64,000 nucleotides of DNA, taken from contig NZ_LZSE01000127.1 of NCBI RefSeq assembly GCF_001665295.1, positions 26,806-90,805 on the forward strand. Reading direction: 5' to 3'. Both the position numbers and the translations under genes were made by a program. Of this stretch, positions 56,571 to 64,000 are shown in pieces. The number at the start of each line of letters is the position of its first letter. Position 1 is the first letter of the stretch. Origin of the DNA: Mycobacterium sp. 1554424.7. Lineage in GTDB: Bacteria; Actinomycetota; Actinomycetes; Mycobacteriales; Mycobacteriaceae. Under the pieces are notes generated by a model. That model did not search any database, was not told where the DNA came from, and saw only the letters and a program-made list of their open reading frames with translations.

Positions 56571-57710
56571 ATGCAGGTTTCGGGGGCGCTCCTGTTTCAG
56601 CTCGGCGCCCTCCTCACCACGCTCGCCGTATTGGGCGCCATCGCAAGGCGTTTCGCGTTGTCACCGATCCCGGTCTACCTGTTGGCGGGCCTGTCGCTGG
56701 GCAAGGGCGGGCTACTGCCGGTGGCCGCGGCCGGGGAGTTCATCGAGACGGCCGCGCCCATCGGCATCGTGCTCTTGCTGCTGACGCTGGGCCTGGAGTT
56801 CTCGGCGACCGAATTCGCCGCCAGCCTGCGACACCACCTGCCGTCCGCCGGCGTCGACATCGTCCTCAACGCCACGCCGGGCGCGGTGGCCGGCTGGCTG
56901 CTGGGCCTGGACGGCGTCGCCATCCTGGCCCTGGCCGGGGTCACCTACATCTCGTCGTCGGGGGTCATCGCGCGGGTGCTGGTCGACCTGGGCCGGCTCG
57001 GCAACCGGGAGACGCCGGCGGTGCTCTCGGTGCTGGTGCTCGAGGATTTCGCGATGGCGGCCTACCTGCCGCTGTTCGCGGTGCTGGCCTCGGGCGGGGG
57101 CTGGGTGCACGCCGTCGTCGGCATGGCGGCCGCGGTCGGCGCGCTGCTGGCCGCGTTCGCCGCGTCCTACCGTTGGGGGCACCACGTCGGGCGGCTGGTC
57201 GAGCACCCCGATTCCGAGCAGCTGTTGCTGAGGGTTCTGGGCATCACCCTGATGGTGGCGGCGGTGGCGGAGGTCCTGCACGCGTCGGCGGCCGTCGGCG
57301 CGTTTCTGGTGGGCCTGACCCTGACGGGTGCGACGGCCGATCGGGCCCGCAGGGTGCTCGGTCCGCTGCGCGACCTGTTCGCCGCCATCTTCTTCCTGGC
57401 GATCGGCCTCTCGGTCGACCCGCACGAGCTGCTTCCGATGCTCCCGGTGGCGCTGGTGCTGGCCGTTGTCACCGCGGCGACCAAGGTGGCCACCGGCATG
57501 CTCGCCGCCCGGCGCGACGGCGTGGCGCGGCGCGGGCAGCTGCGCGCGGGCGCCGCACTCATCGCCCGCGGTGAGTTCTCGCTGATCATCATCGGCCTGG
57601 TCGGCACCTCGATCCCCGCGGTCGCCGCGCTGGCGACGTCGTACGTCTTCGTCATGGCGATCGTGGGGCCGGTGCTGGCCCGGTACGCGGGTGGTCACGC
57701 GCCGGGCTAG
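56571..57710 (+). CDS. kefB: CPA2-family K+/H+ antiporter (KefB/KhtU-like, Rv3236c-like)
   Basis: A 379-residue membrane antiporter with about 12 TM helices. The conserved ion-binding region is LTLGLEFSATEF followed by VLVLEDFAMAAYLPLF, and FFLAIGLSVDP precedes the last helices. Unlike E. coli KefB it lacks a C-terminal RCK domain; that function is supplied by the separate KhtT-like subunit just upstream. It probably expels K+ in exchange for H+. ATG 56571 is taken; the frame is open a little further upstream within the previous gene. Confidence 0.9.
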   Translation: MQVSGALLFQLGALLTTLAVLGAIARRFALSPIPVYLLAGLSLGKGGLLPVAAAGEFIETAAPIGIVLLLLTLGLEFSATEFAASLRHHLPSAGVDIVLNATPGAVAGWLLGLDGVAILALAGVTYISSSGVIARVLVDLGRLGNRETPAVLSVLVLEDFAMAAYLPLFAVLASGGGWVHAVVGMAAAVGALLAAFAASYRWGHHVGRLVEHPDSEQLLLRVLGITLMVAAVAEVLHASAAVGAFLVGLTLTGATADRARRVLGPLRDLFAAIFFLAIGLSVDPHELLPMLPVALVLAVVTAATKVATGMLAARRDGVARRGQLRAGAALIARGEFSLIIIGLVGTSIPAVAALATSYVFVMAIVGPVLARYAGGHAPG

Positions 57711-57728
57711 CCCCCAACTAGCCCCCAA

Positions 57729-58226
57729 CTAACCGATGTGCAGGGCCACCATCAGCCAACGACCGGTCGCGACCCGTTCCACGCGGCCGGCGATGGCGTG
57801 CACCCGGTTCCCGCGGCTGTAGGACCCGAACACCTCGGCCGCGGCCTCCGGGTCGCGCCGCCCGCACGGTTGCAGCCGCAGCCGGCGCAGCACCGCGGCC
57901 CCTCGGTCGGGTGGGCGTCCGCCCGCCGCGCCGCCGATCGCGAGCACGGAGTCCACCAGGCCGGGCGCCAGCATCGGCCGCAGCTGGGCGGCGGGGCGGC
58001 GGCGGTCGACGACTTCCAGCACCCGGCGCAGCGCGGCGTCGGCGAAGACGGCCGCCTGGCGCATCGGTGCGGACGGTTTCGGTGGCGGGTCTGCGCGCCC
58101 GGCGTGGGCGCGGCGGGGCGCGGGCGCGCGGCGGCGCGGCGCCGGGAGGGAGGACGGCCGGCACCGGGGCACGTCGCGCCCCGGAGGCTCGTAGTCGACG
58201 ACGGGTGTCACGGCGAAAACGGTCAA
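57729..58226 (-). CDS. Rv3235-like conserved actinobacterial protein
   Basis: The 165-residue protein has a Pro/Arg-rich N-terminal half of low complexity and a conserved C-terminal part (QAAVFADAALRRVLEVVDRRRPAAQLRPML, and RGNRVHAIAGRVE...GRWLMVALHIG as separate short conserved blocks). The family is found beside secA1 in many actinobacteria; function unknown. TTG 58226 is supported by GGAGAG six nt upstream. It is convergent with kefB (18 bp apart) and divergent from the acyltransferase gene. Confidence 0.75.
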   Translation of the reverse strand: MTVFAVTPVVDYEPPGRDVPRCRPSSLPAPRRRAPAPRRAHAGRADPPPKPSAPMRQAAVFADAALRRVLEVVDRRRPAAQLRPMLAPGLVDSVLAIGGAAGGRPPDRGAAVLRRLRLQPCGRRDPEAAAEVFGSYSRGNRVHAIAGRVERVATGRWLMVALHIG

Positions 58227-58392
58227 CGCGCACTCTCCATGGATCGAGCCTGCTGGAGAGTGGCAGACGGTGGTCGGTAAGTGGTCATCATGGCACAGCT
58301 CGCTGCGGCGCGTATCCGCTCGATTACCGTGGGCGGGTACATCCGTTCACCCAGAGAACCGAGGGCGAATTGACCAGGAGGACAGCGCCGTA

Positions 58393-59805
58393 ATGGTGAC
58401 CCGGTTGTCCCCGACGGACGCGTCCTTCTACCGGCTGGAGAACACGGCCACCCCGATGTACGTCGGGTCGCTGTCCATCCTGCAGCGGCCGCGCGCCGGC
58501 CTGAGCTACGAGGCGCTGCTGGCCACCATCGAAAAGCGACTGGCCCAGATACCGCGCTACCGGCAGAAGGTTCGGGAAGTGCGGATCGGCACCGCCAGGC
58601 CGGTGTGGCTCGACGACAACGACTTCGACATCACCTATCACGTGCGGCGCTCCGCGCTGCCGTCGCCTGGCAGTGACGAGCAACTGCACGAGCTGGTCGC
58701 GCGGCTGGCCGCGCGGCCGCTGGACAAGTCGCGGCCGCTGTGGGAGATGTACCTGGTCGAAGGCCTGGCCAAGAACCGCATCGCGCTGTACACGAAGTCC
58801 CACCAGGCGCTGATCAACGGCATGTCGGCGCTGGAGATCGGCCACGTCATCGCCGACCGGACGCGCCGTCCGCCGCCGTTCCCCGAGGACATCTGGGTAC
58901 CGGAACGCGACCCCGGCAACACGCGGCTGATCTTGGGGGCGATCGGCGAGTGGGTGGCGGGACCGGGCACGCAGCTGCAGGCCGTCGGGTCGATGGTGGC
59001 CGGATTGGCGACGAACTACGGCGAGCTGCTCGACGCGGGCCGCCGCGCCGTCGACATCGCGCGCGCGGTGGCGCGCGGCACCGCGCCCAGCAGCCCGCTC
59101 AACGCTCGCGTGTCGCGGCACCGGAGGTTCACGGTCGCCCGCGGCAACCTCCAGGACTACCGCGCCGTGCGCCTGCGCTACGACTGCGACATCAACGACG
59201 TCGTCCTCGCCGTCGTGGCCGGCGCGCTGGGCAACTGGCTGCTGTCGCGCGGGGTGGCGGTGTCACCGACCGCGACGGTCCGCGCGATGGCGCCGCTGTC
59301 GATTTACTCCGACGACGACTCGACCGGCCCCGGCCAGACCATCAGTCAGGTCACGCCCTTCCTGGTGGATCTGCCGGTGGGGGAGGCCAATCCGGTGGTG
59401 CGGCTGTCGCAGATCGCCCACGCCACCGAATCCAACCCGACGGCCGGCAGTCTGGTCGACGCACGGACCATCGTCACCCTGTCGGGATTCGCGCCGCCGA
59501 CCTTGCACGCCATGGGCATCCGCGTCGCCACCAGCTTCCCGAGCTTTTCCAAGCGGACGTTCAACCTCTTGATCACCAACGCCCCGGGCGCGCAGTCCCA
59601 GATGTACATCGCCGGCGCCAAGCTGCTGGAGACCTACGCCGTCCCACCGCTGCTGCACAACCAGGCGCTGGCGATCAGCGTGACGTCGTACAACGGCATG
59701 CTGTATTTCGGCATCAACGCCGACCGCGAGGCGATGAGCGACGTCGACTTGCTGCCGGGACTGTTGGGCCAATCCCTCGAGGAATTACTCGAGGCGTCCA
59801 GATAG
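58393..59805 (+). CDS. WS/DGAT family acyltransferase, Tgs3-like, unsplit
   Basis: The 470-residue protein has the wax ester synthase/diacylglycerol acyltransferase fold (LSPTDASFYRLENTATPMYVG start, RPLWEMYLVEGL, C-terminal domain with ITNAPGAQSQMYIAGA). The catalytic HHxxxDG motif is changed to HQALING at residues 137-143, so the general-base second histidine is Gln and the Asp is Asn; activity may be low or altered. In M. tuberculosis this locus carries two separate halves, Rv3234c (tgs3) and Rv3233c; here it is one frame. ATG 58393 follows AGGAGG at 58376-58381. Confidence 0.9.
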   Translation: MVTRLSPTDASFYRLENTATPMYVGSLSILQRPRAGLSYEALLATIEKRLAQIPRYRQKVREVRIGTARPVWLDDNDFDITYHVRRSALPSPGSDEQLHELVARLAARPLDKSRPLWEMYLVEGLAKNRIALYTKSHQALINGMSALEIGHVIADRTRRPPPFPEDIWVPERDPGNTRLILGAIGEWVAGPGTQLQAVGSMVAGLATNYGELLDAGRRAVDIARAVARGTAPSSPLNARVSRHRRFTVARGNLQDYRAVRLRYDCDINDVVLAVVAGALGNWLLSRGVAVSPTATVRAMAPLSIYSDDDSTGPGQTISQVTPFLVDLPVGEANPVVRLSQIAHATESNPTAGSLVDARTIVTLSGFAPPTLHAMGIRVATSFPSFSKRTFNLLITNAPGAQSQMYIAGAKLLETYAVPPLLHNQALAISVTSYNGMLYFGINADREAMSDVDLLPGLLGQSLEELLEASR

Positions 59806-59859
59806 TCCCGGATCGTCCCGGGGAGTCAAAACCGCTGCTTAGCGATAACATTCGTTGCT

Positions 59860-60726
59860 ATGAGCACCGCGGTAAACGATGGCGCGCCGGCGAAGCCGAA
59901 GAAGAACAAGCCGAGCACGGGCGCCGGGCCCAAGCTTTCCAACGAAGTCTATGAAGCCGAATTGTTCCGTCTGCAAACGGAATTCGTGAAGTTGCAGGAG
60001 TGGGTGCGCGACACCGGCGCGCGCGTGGTGGTGCTTTTCGAGGGTCGCGACGCCGCGGGCAAGGGCGGCGCGATCAAGCGGATCACCGAATACCTCAGCC
60101 CCCGCGTTGCGCAGATCGCCGCGTTGCCGGCGCCGAGCGATCGCGAACGCGGCCAGTGGTACTACCAGCGTTACATCGCCCACCTGCCCGCCAAGGGCGA
60201 AATCGTGCTGTTCGACAGGTCCTGGTACAACCGCGCCGGTGTCGAGAAGGTCATGGGTTTTTGCACGCCGCAGGAGTACGTGTTGTTCTTGCGGCAGACG
60301 CCAATTTTCGAGCAGATGCTGATCGACGACGGGATTTTGTTGCGCAAATACTGGTTCTCGGTCTCCGACGAAGAACAGCTGCGCCGGTTCAAGTCACGTC
60401 TCAACGACCCGGTCCGGCAGTGGAAACTCAGCCCCATGGACTTGGAATCGGTGTATCGCTGGGAGGACTATTCGCGCGCCAAGGACGAGATGATGGTGCA
60501 CACCGACACCGCCAATAGCCCGTGGTATGTCGTGGAATCCGACAACAAGAAGCACTCCCGGCTCAACATGATGCACCACCTGCTGTCCTCGATCGACTAC
60601 CGGGAAGTCAAGCGGCCCAAGGTAAAACTGCCCGCGCGGCCGGTCGTGAGCGGCAATTACCAGCGCCCGCCGCGCGAGCTGTCGAAGTACGTCGACGACT
60701 ACGCGGCCACGCTGGTCGGGAGCTGA
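59860..60726 (+). CDS. ppk2: Polyphosphate kinase 2
   Basis: PPK2 uses polyphosphate to phosphorylate nucleoside diphosphates (GDP/ADP). The 288-residue protein has Walker A FEGRDAAGKGGAIKR, Walker B FDRSWYNRAGVE and the lid RWEDYSRAKDEM. A basic, lysine-rich N-terminal tail precedes the domain. ATG 59860 lies 54 bp after the acyltransferase. The stop shares one base with the next start (TGATG), so the two are coupled, matching Rv3232c-Rv3231c. Confidence 0.94.
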   Translation: MSTAVNDGAPAKPKKNKPSTGAGPKLSNEVYEAELFRLQTEFVKLQEWVRDTGARVVVLFEGRDAAGKGGAIKRITEYLSPRVAQIAALPAPSDRERGQWYYQRYIAHLPAKGEIVLFDRSWYNRAGVEKVMGFCTPQEYVLFLRQTPIFEQMLIDDGILLRKYWFSVSDEEQLRRFKSRLNDPVRQWKLSPMDLESVYRWEDYSRAKDEMMVHTDTANSPWYVVESDNKKHSRLNMMHHLLSSIDYREVKRPKVKLPARPVVSGNYQRPPRELSKYVDDYAATLVGS

Positions 60727-61235
60727 TGATCCAGGTTTACATCCCGGCCACGCTCGAGATGTTGCAGCGGCTCGTCGCCGACGGCTCCCTGTGGCCGGTC
60801 AACGGCACCGCGTTCGCGGTCACGCCGACGTTGCGCGAGGCTTACGCGGAGGGCGACGACGACGAACTCGCCGACGTGGCGCTGCGGGAGGCCGCGCTGG
60901 CGTCGCTGCGACTGCTCGCGGCCGACGAGTCCGAGGCGGGATCCGCCCTGCCGCCGCGGCGCGCGGTGCTGGCCGCCGAGGTCGACGAAGTCACCTTGCG
61001 TCCGGATCTCGACGATGCGGTGGTCAGGCTCGCGGGGCCCATTCCGATGGACCGGGTGGTCGCGGCCTACGTCGACAATGCCGCCGCGGAGCCGGCCGTC
61101 ACGCGGGCCATCGAGGTCATCGACGCCGCCGACCTGGGCGACGAGGACGCCGACCGCGACGTCGGCGACGCGCTGGATCACGAGCTGGCGTGGTATGCGA
61201 ACCAGGAATTACCGTTCCTGCTTGACCTGCTATGA
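60726..61235 (+). CDS. Rv3231c-like conserved protein (DUF6912-type)
   Basis: A 169-residue acidic soluble protein with the start MIQVYIPATLEMLQRLVADG, a second block AVTPTLREAYAEG and the end HELAWYANQELPFLLDLL. It is conserved next to ppk2 in mycobacteria and related genera; no catalytic motif is visible and no function is known. Its ATG overlaps the ppk2 stop by one base, so co-expression is certain if translation is coupled. The downstream oxidoreductase gene has its own promoter with an operator-like site. Confidence 0.8.
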   Translation: MIQVYIPATLEMLQRLVADGSLWPVNGTAFAVTPTLREAYAEGDDDELADVALREAALASLRLLAADESEAGSALPPRRAVLAAEVDEVTLRPDLDDAVVRLAGPIPMDRVVAAYVDNAAAEPAVTRAIEVIDAADLGDEDADRDVGDALDHELAWYANQELPFLLDLL

Positions 61236-61270
61236 CGTCGGATGTGACGAGTTCCGGCTAGCTACGACAC

Positions 61271-61292
61271 CGTAGGTTACGCTACCGTAGGT
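61271..61292 (+). promoter_or_regulatory. Operator-like motif before the desaturase reductase gene
   Basis: A 22-bp sequence with CGTAGGTTACG, one variable base, TA, one variable base, then CGTAGGT. It contains two CGTAGGT direct repeats and an inner inverted TACG/CGTA pair. The same 22-mer, differing at two positions, lies before desA3 (62538-62559). TAGGTT (61288-61293) could serve as the -10 box, so a bound regulator would block initiation. Confidence 0.65.
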
Positions 61293-61319
61293 TTCGTGGA
61301 GCGCACAGAATCGGCGACA

Positions 61320-62510
61320 ATGGTGGGCGTAAGCCAGACGCCGGCTAGTGAGCAGGAGCTTCCGCTGGGCAGACGTAACCCATCGATCCGGGGCAACGTC
61401 GTCGAAACCAAGCGACCCGTTGTGGCCGGCGCCGAGCGGCACCCCGGCTGGCACGCGCTGCGCAAGCTCGCCGCGCGCATCACGACCCCGCTGTTGCCCG
61501 ACGACTACCTGCATCTCGCCAATCCGCTGTGGTCCGCGCGGGAATTGCGGGGCCGCGTCCTCGAGGTCCGCCGCGAGACCGAGGATTCGGCGACGCTGGT
61601 CATCAAACCGGGCTGGGGATTCAGCTTCGACTACCAGCCGGGCCAGTACATCGGGATCGGGCTGCTCGTCGACGGGCGCTGGCGGTGGCGGTCGTACTCG
61701 CTGACCTCGAGCCCCGCCGAGACCGCCGGCTCGCCGCGCACGGTGACCATCACCGTCAAGGCGATGCCCGAGGGGTTCCTGTCCACCCACCTGGTGGCCG
61801 GCGTCGAGCCCGGGACCATCGTGCGGCTGGCAGCGCCCCAGGGCAACTTCGTCCTGCCCGACCCGGCGCCCCCGTCGATCCTGTTCCTGACCGCCGGTTC
61901 CGGGATCACGCCGGTGATGTCCATGCTGCGGACGTTGGTGCGCCGCAACCAGATTGGCGATATCACGCACCTGCATTCGGCGCCGACCGAATCCGACGTG
62001 ATGTTCCGCGCCGAGCTGGCCGCGCTGGCCGCCAACCAGCCGGGCTACAGCCTGCAGGTGCGCGAGACCCGTAGCCAGGGGCGGCTCGACCTCGCCGCGC
62101 TGGACGGGCAGGTCGCGGACTGGCGCGAGCGGCAGACCTGGGCGTGCGGGCCGGAGGGCATGCTCAACCAGGCGCAGAAGGTGTGGTCGTCGGCGGGCGT
62201 CGCCGACCGGCTGCACCTGGAGCGCTTCGCCGTGGCCAAGGCCGCGCCCGCCGGGGCCGGCGGGACGGTCACGTTCGCGCGCAGCGGGCGCGCCGTCGCG
62301 GCCGACGCGGCGACGTCGCTGATGGATGCCGGTGAAGGCGCCGGCGTGCAGATGCCCTTCGGCTGCCGAATGGGCATCTGCCAGTCCTGCGTGGTAAGCC
62401 TGGTGGACGGGCACGTCCGCGATCTGCGAACCGGCGCCGAACACGAGCCCGGAACCCGGATTCAGACCTGTGTGTCGGCCGCGTCCGGCGATTGCACGCT
62501 CGACATCTAA
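61320..62510 (+). CDS. NADPH oxidoreductase with FAD and 2Fe-2S domains, partner of DesA3 (Rv3230c-like)
   Basis: The 396-residue electron carrier has a ferredoxin-reductase FAD domain ([11 protein letters not shown]), an NADPH domain ([16 protein letters not shown]) and a C-terminal plant-type 2Fe-2S ferredoxin domain (CRMGICQSC plus a later Cys in RIQTCVSA). The M. tuberculosis protein delivers electrons to the stearoyl-CoA desaturase DesA3. ATG 61320 is preferred because GTG 61296 lies only 3 bp after the operator-like motif. It is separated from desA3 by 87 bp that contain the same motif. Confidence 0.92.
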   Translation: MVGVSQTPASEQELPLGRRNPSIRGNVVETKRPVVAGAERHPGWHALRKLAARITTPLLPDDYLHLANPLWSARELRGRVLEVRRETEDSATLVIKPGWGFSFDYQPGQYIGIGLLVDGRWRWRSYSLTSSPAETAGSPRTVTITVKAMPEGFLSTHLVAGVEPGTIVRLAAPQGNFVLPDPAPPSILFLTAGSGITPVMSMLRTLVRRNQIGDITHLHSAPTESDVMFRAELAALAANQPGYSLQVRETRSQGRLDLAALDGQVADWRERQTWACGPEGMLNQAQKVWSSAGVADRLHLERFAVAKAAPAGAGGTVTFARSGRAVAADAATSLMDAGEGAGVQMPFGCRMGICQSCVVSLVDGHVRDLRTGAEHEPGTRIQTCVSAASGDCTLDI

Positions 62511-62537
62511 AGGCTACTCACAGGTAACCTACGTATT

Positions 62538-62559
62538 CGTAGGTTACGATAGCGTAGGT
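62538..62559 (+). promoter_or_regulatory. Operator-like motif before desA3
   Basis: The 22-bp motif matches 61271-61292 at 20 of 22 positions. An additional inverted half (ACCTACG at 62528-62534) upstream of it forms ACCTACG-TAT-TCGTAGGT. It ends 38 bp before the desA3 start. Shared operators imply the two genes respond to one regulator, plausibly an acyl-CoA-sensing TetR protein; none is encoded next to them. Confidence 0.65.
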
Positions 62560-62597
62560 ATTGCACCGACGAGACGACCGCAGGGAGATGACGACGA

Positions 62598-63878
62598 GTG
62601 GCAATCACAGACGTCGACGTATTCGCCCATCTGACGGACGCTGACATCGAAAACCTGGCCGTTGAGCTGGACGCCATCCGCCAGGACATCGAGGACTCTC
62701 GAGGGGCGCGCGACGCTCGCTACATCCGCCGCACCATCGCGGCGCAGCGCGCACTGGAGGTGGCCGGCCGCGTGATCCTGGCTGCCAGCTCGCGCCGTTC
62801 GGCCTGGTGGGCCGGCACCGTCACGCTGGGCGTGGCCAAGATCATCGAGAACATGGAGATCGGCCACAACGTCATGCACGGCCAGTGGGACTGGATGAAC
62901 GACCCGGAGATCCACTCCTCGACGTGGGAGTGGGACATGAGCGGGTCGTCGAAGCACTGGCGCTACACCCACAACTTCGTGCATCACAAGTACACCAACA
63001 TCCTCGGGATGGACGACGACGTCGGCTACGGCCTGCTGCGCGTCACCCGGGATCAGCGCTGGAAGCGCTTCAACATCTTCAACCTCGTGTACAACACCAT
63101 GCTCGCGCTGCTCTTCGAGTGGGGCGTAGGCCTGCAGCACGTGGAGCTCGGCAAGATCGTCAAGAAGCGGATGGACAACGACGACGCCCGCCAACGGATC
63201 GACGAGTTCCTGGCCAAGGCCGGTCGCCAGGTGGTCAAGGACTACGTTGCGTTCCCGGCACTGACCGCGCTGTCGCCCGGCGCGACCTATCGCTCCACAG
63301 TGAAGGCCAACGCGGTCGCCAACATCATTCGCAACGTGTGGGCCAACGCCGTGATCTTCTGCGGCCACTTCCCGGACGGCGCAGAGAAATTCACCAAGAC
63401 CGACATGATCGGCGAGACCAAGGGCCAGTGGTACCTGCGCCAGATGCTGGGCAGCGCCAACTTCGAGGCCGGCCCGGCGCTGCGGTTCATGAGCGGCAAC
63501 CTGTGCCACCAGATCGAGCACCACCTGTACCCCGACCTGCCGAGCAACCGGCTGCACCAGATCTCGGTGCGGGTGCGCGCGCTGTGCGACAAGTACGACT
63601 TGCCTTACACCACGGGCTCTTTCCTGGTCCAGTACGGCAAGACGTGGCGCACGCTGGCCAAGCTGTCGCTGCCGAACAAGTACCTGCGCGACGACGCCGA
63701 CAACGCGCCGGAGACGCGCAGCGAGCGGATGTTCGCCGAGTTGGAGCCCGGGTTCGCCGGCACCGATCCGGCGACCGGACGCCGGCGCGGCCTGAAGACG
63801 GCCATCGCCACGGTGCGGGATTGGCGGCGCGCCAAGAAGCAGGCGAAGCAGGGGTATCGCGACGGCCTAGCCGCCTGA
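62598..63878 (+). CDS. desA3: Acyl-CoA delta-9 (stearoyl-CoA) desaturase DesA3
   Basis: A membrane di-iron desaturase of 426 residues making oleoyl-CoA. Histidine boxes are HNVMH, HNFVHHKY and HQIEHHLYPDLP, with hydrophobic stretches between. The enzyme takes electrons from the oxidoreductase encoded just upstream. GTG 62598 follows AGGGAG at 62582-62587. Downstream is a 94-bp gap before the last partial gene. Confidence 0.95.
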   Translation: MAITDVDVFAHLTDADIENLAVELDAIRQDIEDSRGARDARYIRRTIAAQRALEVAGRVILAASSRRSAWWAGTVTLGVAKIIENMEIGHNVMHGQWDWMNDPEIHSSTWEWDMSGSSKHWRYTHNFVHHKYTNILGMDDDVGYGLLRVTRDQRWKRFNIFNLVYNTMLALLFEWGVGLQHVELGKIVKKRMDNDDARQRIDEFLAKAGRQVVKDYVAFPALTALSPGATYRSTVKANAVANIIRNVWANAVIFCGHFPDGAEKFTKTDMIGETKGQWYLRQMLGSANFEAGPALRFMSGNLCHQIEHHLYPDLPSNRLHQISVRVRALCDKYDLPYTTGSFLVQYGKTWRTLAKLSLPNKYLRDDADNAPETRSERMFAELEPGFAGTDPATGRRRGLKTAIATVRDWRRAKKQAKQGYRDGLAA

Positions 63879-63972
63879 CGTTCCTACCCGCGCGCCGAGC
63901 GTGAAGTGGTGGTGAAGTTTCTGGCCTTAGCTTCAAGGGGTCGATGCAACACGTCTAATTAGGAGTGTTGCT

Positions 63973-64000
63973 ATGGGCCCTCGCGCGTTGAAGTCTGTCG
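63973..64000 (+). CDS. 5' end of an unidentified gene, possibly an IS-element transposase (cut by window edge)
   Basis: ATG 63973 follows TAGGAG at good distance and reads MGPRALKSV before the window ends. The preceding sequence GGTCGATGCAACAC at 63939-63952 recalls terminal sequences of IS30-like elements, but this is from memory and not testable here. In M. tuberculosis rsgA (Rv3228) lies here on the opposite strand, so this start is out of place. Confidence 0.3.

Overview
The window is GC-rich actinobacterial DNA from a mycobacterium. It carries a PPE protein, mtrA-mtrB-lpqB, whiB2, the F420 genes fbiA/fbiB, mamA, pacL1-ctpC, lcp1, wbbL, secA1 and desA3. The gene order follows, inverted, the M. 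tuberculosis H37Rv stretch from Rv3279c (birA) to Rv3229c (desA3), as I recall that map. The extra PPE gene, kup and the style of the intergenic repeats fit a slow grower, possibly of the M. avium complex type. The species cannot be fixed from sequence alone.

Layout. 1-9.8 kb: the end of a KstD-like flavoprotein, birA, a bPH2 membrane protein, a GtrA protein, purK-purE and fadE25, then a three-gene signalling cassette (response regulator-PP2C, CHASE3 histidine kinase, CheY-like regulator). 9.8-18.6 kb, mostly minus strand: a CaiB-type CoA transferase, a TIGR00027 methyltransferase, the zinc-efflux pair pacL1-ctpC, a PPE-PPW protein, a TIGR03089 protein and the wall ligase lcp1. 18.7-21.6 kb: rmlD-wbbL-manB (rhamnose linker and GDP-mannose). 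21.5-24.2 kb: a lower-GC accessory island (TetR, CMD-like, cupin and DUF732 genes) flanked by two near-copies of the last 29 bases of manB. 24.2-28.7 kb, minus strand: the overlapping or closely spaced chain fbiA-fbiB-mamA-Nudix. 29-34.2 kb: whiB2, two small conserved genes, and pmmA-Rv3256c-like-manA (mannose metabolism). 34.2-39.6 kb: a flavin monooxygenase-like gene, an amino-acid permease, and the alkane hydroxylase operon alkB-rubA-rubB-tetR. 39.6-46.1 kb: sahH, tmk, mtrA-mtrB-lpqB. 46.1-52.5 kb: an OFA-type MFS transporter, a ComF-like protein, a long ribosome hibernation factor and secA1. 52.7-57.7 kb: an MddA-like methyltransferase, a second GtrA, kup and a KhtT/KhtU-like K+/H+ antiporter pair. 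57.7-63.9 kb: an Rv3235-like gene, an unsplit Tgs3-like acyltransferase, ppk2, an Rv3231c-like gene, and the stearoyl desaturase pair (oxidoreductase and desA3). A new gene or mobile-element end begins at the right edge.

Themes. Cell-envelope supply dominates: GDP-mannose and rhamnose precursors, the WbbL linker, Lcp1 ligation, desaturation, MtrAB-LpqB control and SecA1 export. Differences from the H37Rv order are the signalling cassette, the PPE gene, the TetR island, the MFS gene, and kup with the second gtrA. Several palindromic sites look like real operators. The clearest are one motif placed before both the desaturase reductase gene and desA3, a 26-bp palindrome before alkB, and an AT-rich inverted repeat before pacL1-ctpC. 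Three intergenic gaps carry 30-bp-period palindromic arrays that probably act as terminators.
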